A stretch of DNA of 39,808 nt. Source: an uncultured SAR116 cluster alpha proteobacterium. Lineage in GTDB: Bacteria > Pseudomonadota > Alphaproteobacteria > Puniceispirillales > Marisalimonadaceae. Location of the stretch: the NCBI GenBank assembly GCA_902615325.1, contig CACMOJ010000016.1, positions 1 through 39,808 of the forward strand, written 5' to 3'. The notes under the pieces are model-generated. The model saw only the letters and a list, made by a program, of their open reading frames with translations, was not told the DNA's origin and made no database searches. The position numbers and the translations under genes are program-made. Below are positions 9,283-16,320 of this stretch, piece after piece (position 1 is the first letter of the stretch; the number at the start of each line of letters is the position of its first letter).

Positions 9283-10590
9283 ATGTTCCTCGAAAAAAAA
9301 ATTAATGAATTAATTGATAATAAAAAAACTGTCAATGTAACGTTAATTGGTGCAGGAAAATTTGGTTCAATGTTTTTAAGCCAAGCTCCTTATAATAAAG
9401 GTTTAAATGTTTTTACAATATGTGACCTAAATATTGATAAAGCTAAAAAAGCTTGCCTTGAGGTTGGCTGGAGCGAAGATCTAATTAATAATACTATATT
9501 TACTGAAGATTTTGAAAAAGCAATTAATGATGATGAAGTAGATGTTGTTGTTGAGGCAACTGGCCATCCTTCATCAGGAATTAAACATGCTAGGACATGT
9601 TTTAAATATGGCAAGCATGTAATAATGGTAAACGTTGAAGCTGACGTATTAGCTGGACCAAGTTTATCTGCAGAAGCCAACTCTGCAGAAGTAGTGTTTT
9701 CAATGGCATATGGTGATCAACCATCATTAACTTTAGAAATTATTGAATGGGCAAGGGCTTCTGGTTTCAAAGTAACCGCAGCTGGTAAAGGTACAAAATA
9801 TATGCCTGAATATCATTATTCTACTCCAAAAACAGTTTGGGATCATTACGGCCTTACATCAGATGAAGCTGAAAAAGCTGGAATGAATTCAAAAATGTTT
9901 AATTCTTTTCTTGATGGAACAAAATCTTCTTTAGAGATGTCTGCAATAGCTAATGCATCTGGACTTAATGTACCAAATACTGGTTTACTTTTCCCTCCTT
10001 GTGGCATGGATGATCTGGCAAGTCTATTAAAAGAAAAAAATAAAGGCGGTATCTTAGAAAAAAATGAACAAGTTGAAGTTGTTTCATCTTTAGAGCGAGA
10101 TGGTAGACCTGTGTTTAAAGACTTGAGGTGGGGTGTTTACGCAGTATTACAAGCGCCCAATGATTATGCAGCTTCATGCTTTAAACAATATGGAATGAAT
10201 ACTGATCAATCTGGTGAATTTTCAGCTATGTATAAACCTTTTCACTTAATTGGAATGGAATTAAATACTTCAATTTTTTCAGCTGCATTATTAAAACTTC
10301 CAACCGGACAAACAAAATATTTCAAAGGCGATGTTGTATCGGTATCAAAAAGAAATCTAAAAAAGGGTGAAAAGCTAGATGGTGAAGGTGGTTTTACGGT
10401 ATGGGGAAAATTAATACCTGCAAGTACATCTTTAAACTTAAAAGCTCTACCAATAGGACTTGCAAACGACATGTATTTAAAAAATGACATAAATAAAGAT
10501 AAGATTATAACTTGGAATGATGTTGAATTTGATTCAAATGATGAAATTATAAATTACAGACATCAAATGGAAAATAAATTTAGAAATTAA
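9283..10590 (+). CDS. Homoserine-dehydrogenase-like oxidoreductase with C-terminal SAF domain
   Basis: The 435-residue protein has an N-terminal NAD(P)-binding Rossmann fold (VTLIGAGKFGSMFL, about residues 19-32), then VDVVVEATGHPSSG, as in homoserine-dehydrogenase-like enzymes. The C-terminal region resembles a SAF domain (KLPTGQTKYFKGDVVSVSKR and GEKLDGEGGFTVWGKLIPA). This matches the family catalogued as predicted homoserine dehydrogenase with a C-terminal SAF domain (COG4091). True homoserine dehydrogenase activity is unlikely; members are thought to act in sugar or polyol catabolism. It is the last gene of the dioxygenase-phosphatase operon, 3 bases after the previous stop. Its 3' end overlaps the convergent lactonase-like gene by 11 bases. 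Confidence 0.8.
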   Translation: MFLEKKINELIDNKKTVNVTLIGAGKFGSMFLSQAPYNKGLNVFTICDLNIDKAKKACLEVGWSEDLINNTIFTEDFEKAINDDEVDVVVEATGHPSSGIKHARTCFKYGKHVIMVNVEADVLAGPSLSAEANSAEVVFSMAYGDQPSLTLEIIEWARASGFKVTAAGKGTKYMPEYHYSTPKTVWDHYGLTSDEAEKAGMNSKMFNSFLDGTKSSLEMSAIANASGLNVPNTGLLFPPCGMDDLASLLKEKNKGGILEKNEQVEVVSSLERDGRPVFKDLRWGVYAVLQAPNDYAASCFKQYGMNTDQSGEFSAMYKPFHLIGMELNTSIFSAALLKLPTGQTKYFKGDVVSVSKRNLKKGEKLDGEGGFTVWGKLIPASTSLNLKALPIGLANDMYLKNDINKDKIITWNDVEFDSNDEIINYRHQMENKFRN

Positions 10591-11392
10591 TTTTTTTTAT
10601 AAGTCCTTTATCTAACCTCCAAACAAAATCAAAATTATTATATTTTGGAAAAAATTTTGTAATTAATGGATCATGTCCTGGAATAATTAATTCTTGAGAT
10701 GAGGCTAATGTTTTAATTATTTTAAAACCATTTAACATTTCTTCTAGATCTACTACGATTGGGAATGGTTTATTTTTAATAAAATTTTCATAAAAGTGAG
10801 TTGCATCTGAAGCCAAACACAAATATCCATTTTCTGTTTTTACTTTTACTGCTTGCAGACCTCTTGAATGTCCTCCAATCATATGAGTTGAAATGCCAGG
10901 TAAAATTTGACCTGTACCATTATAAAAAATTACTCTTCCCGAGAAAATATTTTCAACCATTTGAGAAATATGTTTTCCAGTAAATGGCATTTTAATTGTT
11001 TCATGGCACATACAAGGGCCTGTTGCATAAGACATTTCCATTTCTTGTAAATGAAATCGAGCATTTGGAAATTCATTTAATCCTCCTGCATGATCATAAT
11101 GAAGATGAGTAATTATCACATCTGAAATTTTTTCTGGATTAATTCCAAAATCCCTAATTGCTTTTGACGGTGATCTAATAATTGGTCTATTTCTTCTATT
11201 TGCTTCTTCTTGGTCGTAACCCGTATCAACTAAAATAATTTGATCATTATTTTTTAGAACCCAAATAAAATAATCTATCGAGTGCTGTTCATGTGCATGA
11301 TCATCAAAAATAAAACTTTCATTTCTTGTTCTATCATTTCTCTCAGCATATTTAATCGCATAAACTTCCCATTTTTTCTCAAGTGAATCCAT
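10580..11392 (-). CDS. MBL-fold hydrolase, N-acyl-homoserine-lactonase-like
   Basis: The product (270 aa) is a metallo-beta-lactamase-fold hydrolase with the dinuclear zinc motif HLHYDH (about residues 96-101) followed by AGGLNEFPNA, then IGGHSRG, LASDATHFYEN and IPGHDP. This layout is that of AttM/AiiA-type lactonases. The ATG at 11392 is chosen because GAGGGG lies about 5 bases upstream; an alternative GTG at 11398 would overlap the previous stop as GTGA and add two residues. It closes an operon with OtnC, OtnI and an aldo/keto reductase. In that setting a sugar-lactone substrate is as plausible as an acyl-homoserine lactone. Confidence 0.85.
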   Translation of the reverse strand: MDSLEKKWEVYAIKYAERNDRTRNESFIFDDHAHEQHSIDYFIWVLKNNDQIILVDTGYDQEEANRRNRPIIRSPSKAIRDFGINPEKISDVIITHLHYDHAGGLNEFPNARFHLQEMEMSYATGPCMCHETIKMPFTGKHISQMVENIFSGRVIFYNGTGQILPGISTHMIGGHSRGLQAVKVKTENGYLCLASDATHFYENFIKNKPFPIVVDLEEMLNGFKIIKTLASSQELIIPGHDPLITKFFPKYNNFDFVWRLDKGLIKKINF

Positions 11393-11394
11393 AA

Positions 11395-12357
11395 TCACCC
11401 CTCAACATCTTCTAATCTATCTGTTGCTGGTGGTGGTGTTCTAGTTATTTTATTAATAGATTCGTAAATTTCTTTTGTAATATTAATCTTCATTGAATCT
11501 AAAGAAGGTATTAACTGCTTTAAATTTCTAGCAGAGATAATTGGTGACAAAATATCTTGATTATGTATTACCCAAGCTACCGCTAAAGAAATTGGATTAT
11601 AATTTAATTCTTTTGATAATTTTACAAAATCTTTTACAACTCTATTCATCCAATTCTGGCCATATCTTTTTTGATATTTTTCATTGTGATCTAATCTTCC
11701 AATTTCATTTTTTTGTGTTTCTTTAAAATCTTGATCATATTTACCAGTTAACAATCCTCCACCAAGTGGACTATAACTAATTACATTTAAACTTTCAGAA
11801 TGTGCCATAGGTAAAATTTCAACTTCAACTTGTCTTTTAACCAGATTATACATAGGTTGCAAAAACTCAATTAGAGGAAAATGGTTAATTTTTGATATAT
11901 ATTGTGCTTTCATTATTTGCCACGCAGCAAAATTAGAAACGCCCAAATGAAAATATTTTTTTTCATCTTTTAATTTTTTTAATGCGTTTAAACTTTCTTC
12001 TAAAGGAGTATTTTTATCCCAGTGATGTATGAAAAAAATATCAACATAATCTTGATCCAGTCTTTTTAAACTTTCCTCTAGTTGATTTCTTAAATTTTCA
12101 GGATCTGCGCCACCTTGAGAACCAGCTTTTGTTACTATTAGTAACTTCTCTCTTTCTTCTTTGATTAATTTTCCTAAAATTTTTTCAGATAATCCTTTTG
12201 TATATACATAAGCTGTATCAAAAAAATTTATCTCATTTTCTCTACATTTTAGGTACATTTCTTCGGAATCTTTTTCAGAAGCCCCATCACCAAACTGCAT
12301 AGTTCCGAAACATAATTTAGATGGAGTTAAGTTATTTGGCCCAAAAATTTTTCTCAT
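11395..12357 (-). CDS. Aldo/keto reductase
   Basis: This 320-residue TIM-barrel NAD(P)H oxidoreductase has the aldo/keto reductase catalytic tetrad visible as D47, Y52, K77 and H111 (FFDTAYVYTKGLSEK, LIVTKAG, FFIHHWD). The C-terminal VAWVIHNQDILSPIISARN fits the cofactor-binding region. The start lies 3 bases after the OtnI stop with no clear Shine-Dalgarno site, so translational coupling is likely. In this operon it could interconvert an aldose with its lactone or reduce a sugar carbonyl, since some family members are aldose 1-dehydrogenases. That assignment is inference from context. Confidence 0.88.
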   Translation of the reverse strand: MRKIFGPNNLTPSKLCFGTMQFGDGASEKDSEEMYLKCRENEINFFDTAYVYTKGLSEKILGKLIKEEREKLLIVTKAGSQGGADPENLRNQLEESLKRLDQDYVDIFFIHHWDKNTPLEESLNALKKLKDEKKYFHLGVSNFAAWQIMKAQYISKINHFPLIEFLQPMYNLVKRQVEVEILPMAHSESLNVISYSPLGGGLLTGKYDQDFKETQKNEIGRLDHNEKYQKRYGQNWMNRVVKDFVKLSKELNYNPISLAVAWVIHNQDILSPIISARNLKQLIPSLDSMKINITKEIYESINKITRTPPPATDRLEDVEG

Positions 12358-12360
12358 ATA

Positions 12361-13137
12361 TTATTTGTCCTCTCTATTAATGTTTTTCATCCATGAAAGG
12401 CCTTCATCAGTATTTGTTAAAGGATTATATTCAGCTCCAACATAACCTTGATAACCAAATTTATAAATTTCTGATAGAATATTACTATAATTTAACTCTC
12501 CAAAAACTGGTTCATTTCTTTCTGGAACTGATGCCATTTGAACATGACCAATGTAATTAAAGTTATCTTTAAATCTAGTTAAAACATTTCCTTGACTTAT
12601 TTGAACATGATAAAAATCAAACATTATTTTTATATTTTTATTACCGCCTAACTGACAAATTTCTTTTGCCTGTTCTACAGTTGTTAAAAAATATCCAGGA
12701 AAATCATATTGATTTTTAGGTTCAATTACTAACCCTATATTAGTGTCGTTAAGTTGAGACGTAGCATATTGTAAATTTTCAACAAGTGTTTTTAAAGAAT
12801 TGTTATTTTGTTCTGTAATACCACACATAAAGTGGATATTTTTAGCACCAATTACCTTAGCATATTCAATTGCCTGATCAATCGCTGATCTTGCCTCCTG
12901 TTCTCTAGAGGGAACAGCATTTAAACCGTTATCACCCTTACTTACATCACCTTTGATAGTATTAATTCCTATTATTGGAAGATTAATTTTATCAATAGCT
13001 TTTTTTAATTCATTTGCGTCAACTTCATATGGAAATTGAAATTCAATTGCATCAAAATTTTTTTCTTTAGCCTTATAAACTCTATCTAAAAGAGGTAATT
13101 CAGACCATAAAAGACCAAGATTAGCAGAAAGTTTCAT
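12361..13137 (-). CDS. otnI: 2-oxo-tetronate isomerase (hydroxypyruvate isomerase family)
   Basis: OtnI interconverts 2-oxo- and 3-oxo-tetronate in four-carbon sugar-acid catabolism. The 258-residue TIM barrel starts SANLGLLWSELPLLDR and continues FDAIEFQFPYE, as in the Hyi/OtnI family. Probable metal ligands are E139 (VIEPKNQYDFPG), D174 (IMFDFYHVQ), Q200 (GHVQMAS) and E236 (GAEYNP). Hydroxypyruvate isomerase is the alternative function, but the immediate neighbour upstream is OtnC, which favours OtnI. Its ATG overlaps the OtnC stop as TAATG (13135-13139), so the two are translationally coupled. Confidence 0.87.
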   Translation of the reverse strand: MKLSANLGLLWSELPLLDRVYKAKEKNFDAIEFQFPYEVDANELKKAIDKINLPIIGINTIKGDVSKGDNGLNAVPSREQEARSAIDQAIEYAKVIGAKNIHFMCGITEQNNNSLKTLVENLQYATSQLNDTNIGLVIEPKNQYDFPGYFLTTVEQAKEICQLGGNKNIKIMFDFYHVQISQGNVLTRFKDNFNYIGHVQMASVPERNEPVFGELNYSNILSEIYKFGYQGYVGAEYNPLTNTDEGLSWMKNINREDK

Positions 13138-13799
13138 TATTCATCCCAATTAACATTAAATTTATTTACAGTTTCTTTTATTTGATTTTCGTTTAACAAA
13201 TTTGGTTTAAAACCTCTTGTAATCAACGAAAGTTTAGCAGTATTTTCAAGTTCTTCAATTGCATTTGTAGCACTTTCAAGACTCTTTCCAGAAACTACTG
13301 GCCCATGATTTGCGAGTAAAACTGCTGATCTTTTTGAAGCAACTCCTTTTATAACATCACCTAACTTAGGATCACCAGGCAAATAAAAAGGCAAAAGTTT
13401 AACTTTACCTAATAGCATAATAGAATAAGGTGTTAGTGGTTGAAAAATATTATCTGCATCTAAATTTGGTAACATTGAATAAGCAACTGAATAAGTTGAA
13501 TGCAAATGAACTACAGCTCCAACTCTATTAGAATTTTTTTCATAAAAGGCTTTATGTAAAAATAGTTCTTTAGTTGGGTTCATTTTACCAATAACTTCAT
13601 TTTTAGAAGTTATTTTACATACTTGATCTGGTTGCAATCTTCCTAAAGAACAACCTGTTGGAGTGATTAAAAGATCTCCATCTTCAGTAATAGCTGAAAT
13701 ATTGCCAGTTGATCCATGAGTTAATCCCCTATCAAATAAAGATTTACCAATGATACAAATTTGATCTCTTAAAAAATTTTCTGAAAAATTATTTGACAT
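13137..13799 (-). CDS. otnC: 3-oxo-tetronate 4-phosphate decarboxylase (class II aldolase family)
   Basis: OtnC decarboxylates 3-oxo-tetronate 4-phosphate to dihydroxyacetone phosphate. The 220-residue class II aldolase/adducin-fold protein has DRGLTHGSTGNIS, PTKELFLHKAFY (E78), VVHLHSTYS (zinc ligands H98 and H100), PLTPYSIMLLG, LPFYLPGDP and LLANHGPVVSG (H165), a close match to the OtnC pattern. The ATG at 13799 is chosen because GGAG lies 5 bases upstream and the protein then begins just before the fold; the frame is open to 13859. The ATG overlaps the stop of the DUF2938 gene as TAATG. The kinase OtnK that should make its substrate is not in the window. Confidence 0.9.
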   Translation of the reverse strand: MSNNFSENFLRDQICIIGKSLFDRGLTHGSTGNISAITEDGDLLITPTGCSLGRLQPDQVCKITSKNEVIGKMNPTKELFLHKAFYEKNSNRVGAVVHLHSTYSVAYSMLPNLDADNIFQPLTPYSIMLLGKVKLLPFYLPGDPKLGDVIKGVASKRSAVLLANHGPVVSGKSLESATNAIEELENTAKLSLITRGFKPNLLNENQIKETVNKFNVNWDE

Positions 13800-14275
13800 T
13801 AATACTCCATTAACGAAAAGCCAATTGCTAAAAACAAACCTACAACAATATGACTGCATGTTGATAATACTTTAGTTAATTTTGGGTTTGGTGTTTTATT
13901 TCCCATTAATCCTTTTCCAGTTGCAGGTAAAAAAAAGAACCAGGGTACTACAACCGATATTAGTCCAAAAAGAAACCCTGATAGAAGTGACGTATTAAAA
14001 AAATCAAAAAAAGTTAAGCAAATCCAGTATGCAAATCCATATCCAATACCAACTATATAATGAAATATCCATCCAATAGGAAGTTCATACTTTATAGGTT
14101 TTTCATTTTCCAAATTAATATTAAATATAATTCCTTTGTTTATTAACATTAACAGCCATCTTCCAGTAGGAGCCCAATTAGTAGGAGGTATTTTATACAA
14201 AACAAGTAAAAGTCTTTGCCACAAATCCATAGCAATACAACATAATATTCCAGCAAAAATAATGTCTACAACCAC
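13799..14275 (-). CDS. DUF2938 family membrane protein
   Basis: This 158-residue hydrophobic protein has about four membrane segments and the pattern of DUF2938: AMDLWQRLL near the N-terminus, WAPTGRW, IGWIFHYIVGIGYGFAYW, VVPWFFFLPATGKGLMGNKTP, and a final helix after the HIVVG histidine. Its molecular function is not known. The start is GTG at 14275, supported by a GAGGT site about 7 bases upstream. It is the first gene of the otnC-otnI operon and is coupled to otnC by a TAATG overlap, so an auxiliary or transport-related role with that pathway is possible. It is divergent from an SDR gene. Confidence 0.8.
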   Translation of the reverse strand: MVVDIIFAGILCCIAMDLWQRLLLVLYKIPPTNWAPTGRWLLMLINKGIIFNINLENEKPIKYELPIGWIFHYIVGIGYGFAYWICLTFFDFFNTSLLSGFLFGLISVVVPWFFFLPATGKGLMGNKTPNPKLTKVLSTCSHIVVGLFLAIGFSLMEY

Positions 14276-14307
14276 AATTTTACCTCGAAATTTTTAATCT
14301 TTCATTA

Positions 14308-14335
14308 TTGACTATTATTAGTTAACAATAATAAT
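14308..14335 (+). promoter_or_regulatory. Candidate promoter with overlapping imperfect inverted repeat
   Basis: TTGACT (14308-14313), a 16-base spacer and AATAAT (14330-14335) make a plausible promoter for the SDR gene at 14375. Overlapping it at 14313-14334 is an imperfect dyad centred on GTTAAC (14321-14326), with ATTATT/AATAAT arms offset by one base. It could be an operator between the divergent DUF2938-otnCI operon and the SDR gene. The sequence is simple and AT-rich, so confidence is low. Confidence 0.3.
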
Positions 14336-14374
14336 AAGTTAAATTCTATAAGATTACAAAATATTGAGGATAAA

Positions 14375-15109
14375 ATGAGTGAATTCGATGGACAGATTGC
14401 AGTCATTACTGGTGCAGCCCAAGGTATAGGTTATGCAACTGCAGAAAAACTTAAACAAGATGGTGCCAAAATCGTTATTTGGGATATGGATAAAAACTTA
14501 GGAGAAACTGCATCTCAAAAATTGGATTGTGATTTTCTACATATGGATATGACAGACGATAAAATTGTAGAACAGTGTACGTCTGAAACATTGGGTTTAC
14601 ACAGTAAAATTGATATTCTTGTTTGTAGTGCAGGTATTGCAGGCCCCACCATGCCAACATGGGATTATCCAGTTAATGAGTGGTTAAAAGTAATGAATGT
14701 GAATGTTAATGGTGTATATTATTGCAACAGACATGTAATTAAAACAATGCGTGAAAAAGGATACGGTAGAATTGTTAACATAGCTTCAATTGCTGGAAAA
14801 GAAGGTAATCCAAATGCAGCAGCATATTCTGCGTCAAAAGCGGCAGTAATTGCATTAACAAAGTCTCTTGGAAAAGAAACTGCTGATCAAGATATTGCTG
14901 TAAATTGTATTACTCCTGCAGCTGCAAAAACAAGAATTTTTGATCAAATTAGTCAAGAACATATAGACTACATGTTGTCTAAAATACCTAGAAATAGATT
15001 TGTTAAGGTAGAAGAAATTGCATCTTTGATAAAGTTTCTAGTAAGTAAAGAAAATAGTTTTACTACAGCTGGTGTATTTGATATTTCTGGTGGAAGGGCT
15101 ACTTATTAG
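14375..15109 (+). CDS. SDR family NAD(P)-dependent oxidoreductase
   Basis: This 244-residue classical short-chain dehydrogenase has the cofactor motif TGAAQGIG (residues 12-19), a variant NNAG element (CSAG, 84-87), catalytic S138, and the Y151-x3-K155 pair in YSASKAA. DMDKN after strand 2, with an Asp at the adenosine-ribose position, suggests NAD rather than NADP. GAGGA at 14366-14370 precedes the ATG. It resembles 3-oxoacyl-ACP reductase-like dehydrogenases that often oxidise sugars, sugar acids or hydroxyacids. It stands alone, divergent from the otnCI operon and convergent with phaR (9 bases between stops), so a link to either is possible but unproven. Confidence 0.88.
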   Translation: MSEFDGQIAVITGAAQGIGYATAEKLKQDGAKIVIWDMDKNLGETASQKLDCDFLHMDMTDDKIVEQCTSETLGLHSKIDILVCSAGIAGPTMPTWDYPVNEWLKVMNVNVNGVYYCNRHVIKTMREKGYGRIVNIASIAGKEGNPNAAAYSASKAAVIALTKSLGKETADQDIAVNCITPAAAKTRIFDQISQEHIDYMLSKIPRNRFVKVEEIASLIKFLVSKENSFTTAGVFDISGGRATY

Positions 15110-15118
15110 ATAATGTAA

Positions 15119-15718
15119 TTATTCTTTATTTTTTTCATCCAATTGCTTTTGAAGTTTAGCAATTTGTTCTTTCATTATATCAATATCAGATTTGTAATTT
15201 TCTTGTCTCCGTTCTTCTTTTGGTCCTTCTTCTGATCTTTTAGTTTCACCTAAGTCTTCATTATTTGAATTATCATACCATGGATACATAATATTTGACA
15301 TCATTTGAGATTGAAAATCTTGCCAATTTTTTAAAGTTTCAGTGTTTTTTTCATTATTAGAATTAACGTCAAAATTAGAATTAAAGCTACTTAAAAACTT
15401 TTCTTGATTTTCCTTCATAAAATTAAACGTTTGTGACAAAATCTCAGGCATCAAATTTTTAGATGCATCACTATAGCTTTTGATAATTTCCGTTAAAATG
15501 TCTTTAGGAATAGATGCACCTTTTTTAATTTCGTAATCTGATATTATTTGAAGAAGATATTGATTTGTGACATCTTCATTTGTTTCTTTGTCAATAATTT
15601 GGACTTCTTTACCATCTCTAATGAACTCAGCTATTTGGTCAAGTGTTACATATTCACTTGTTTGAGTATTATAAAGTCTTCTACTTGAATATTTTGTTAT
15701 TATTATTTTATCAGTCAT
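15119..15718 (-). CDS. phaR: Polyhydroxyalkanoate synthesis repressor PhaR
   Basis: PhaR binds both DNA and the polyhydroxybutyrate granule surface, so that phasin expression rises when polymer accumulates. The N-terminal 60 residues (ITKYSSRRLYNTQTSEYVTL, then a domain with EVQIIDKETNEDVTNQYLLQII) are the diagnostic PHB accumulation regulatory DNA-binding domain. A polymer-binding domain follows (residues about 70-115, SIPKDILTEIIKSYSD), and a charged tail ending in a likely coiled coil (MKEQIAKLQKQLDEKNKE). The length of 199 is normal. The ATG at 15718 lacks a clear Shine-Dalgarno site. It is separated from phaP by a terminator, so it has its own promoter. Confidence 0.95.
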   Translation of the reverse strand: MTDKIIITKYSSRRLYNTQTSEYVTLDQIAEFIRDGKEVQIIDKETNEDVTNQYLLQIISDYEIKKGASIPKDILTEIIKSYSDASKNLMPEILSQTFNFMKENQEKFLSSFNSNFDVNSNNEKNTETLKNWQDFQSQMMSNIMYPWYDNSNNEDLGETKRSEEGPKEERRQENYKSDIDIMKEQIAKLQKQLDEKNKE

Positions 15719-15759
15719 TAATTTAGATTAAATAATAAATAATTAATCTTCAACTGATA

Positions 15760-15785
15760 AAAAGGCGGTAAATTAACCGCCTTTT
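15760..15785 (-). terminator. Rho-independent terminator after phaP
   Basis: AAAAGGCGGT (15760-15769) and ACCGCCTTTT (15776-15785) form a perfect 10-base-pair stem with a 6-base loop. On the reverse strand the stem is followed by a run of T. It lies 15 bases past the phasin stop and upstream of phaR. This GC-rich hairpin stands out in the AT-rich window and would insulate phaR from phaP transcription. Confidence 0.85.
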
Positions 15786-15799
15786 AACTTTATAATAAC

Positions 15800-16237
15800 T
15801 TATTCAGATACTTCTGTTGTAGCAGTAGGTGTTTGTTTAGGTGTAGTTGCTTTTTTTGTAGCTTTGTTCATTTCATCCTTAGCTTCTTTACCAGCTTGCA
15901 TAAATAATTCAATTGTATCTAATTGAGTCTTTTTTGCTATTTCAGCAAATTCAGACATAAATTTTGGTGAAGTTTGAGCTTGTTCAGTCACAAAATCAGT
16001 AGCTACTTTTACGTAATCTTCTGGTTTTGATTGTGGCTTAACAAGTTTATCCATACCATCAATTGTTTCTTTCGTCCAAGCTTGTGATAATTCAACATTT
16101 TTTTTGAAAGTATCAAACGCTATCTTTGAAAACTTAGAATTATATTCATTAGCACTTTTGTAAAAATCTTCTAAGTTAATTGGACTTTTAGAAAACATTT
16201 CTTCAAAGTTCTTTTTATAATCATCAAAACTAAACAT
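15800..16237 (-). CDS. phaP: Phasin (polyhydroxybutyrate granule-associated protein)
   Basis: Phasins coat storage granules and limit their coalescence. This 145-residue protein is predicted to be mostly amphipathic helix (FSFDDYKKNFEEMFSKSPIN, then SKIAFDTFKKNVELSQAWTK) and ends in a Thr/Pro/Lys-rich tail (residues about 128-145), as in alphaproteobacterial Phasin_2 family members. The ATG at 16237 is chosen because of a perfect AAGGAG at 16245-16250, 7 bases upstream; an open frame to 16312 would run back through the promoter. It lies between phaC and phaR, has its own promoter with PhaR-type operator sites, and ends at a strong terminator. Confidence 0.88.
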   Translation of the reverse strand: MFSFDDYKKNFEEMFSKSPINLEDFYKSANEYNSKFSKIAFDTFKKNVELSQAWTKETIDGMDKLVKPQSKPEDYVKVATDFVTEQAQTSPKFMSEFAEIAKKTQLDTIELFMQAGKEAKDEMNKATKKATTPKQTPTATTEVSE

Positions 16238-16255
16238 ATGCACACTCCTTTTTTT

Positions 16256-16310
16256 CTGCACTGCAATATATATATACTGCAATGCAGAAATGTCAAGTAT
16301 ATTTTTCTGC
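16256..16310 (-). promoter_or_regulatory. phaP promoter with embedded PhaR-type operators
   Basis: On the reverse strand a perfect TTGACA (-35; + strand 16291-16296) is followed 16 bases later by TATATA (16269-16274; a TATATA with an 18-base spacer is an alternative). The spacer contains the palindrome CTGCATTGCAG (+ strand 16277-16287), which exactly fits the CTGC-N3-GCAG pattern reported for PhaR in Paracoccus denitrificans. A second, imperfect copy, CTGCACTGCAA, lies at 16256-16266 near the likely transcription start, and another CTGC half-site lies at 16307-16310 upstream of -35. A repressor there would block RNA polymerase directly. Confidence 0.75.
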
Positions 16311-16320
16311 AAACGCGAAA

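Noticed and set aside
10580-11392. Quorum-quenching system
   Set aside because: A lactonase fold alone does not show signal degradation; no LuxI/LuxR-type genes are present and the operon is one of sugar-acid metabolism.
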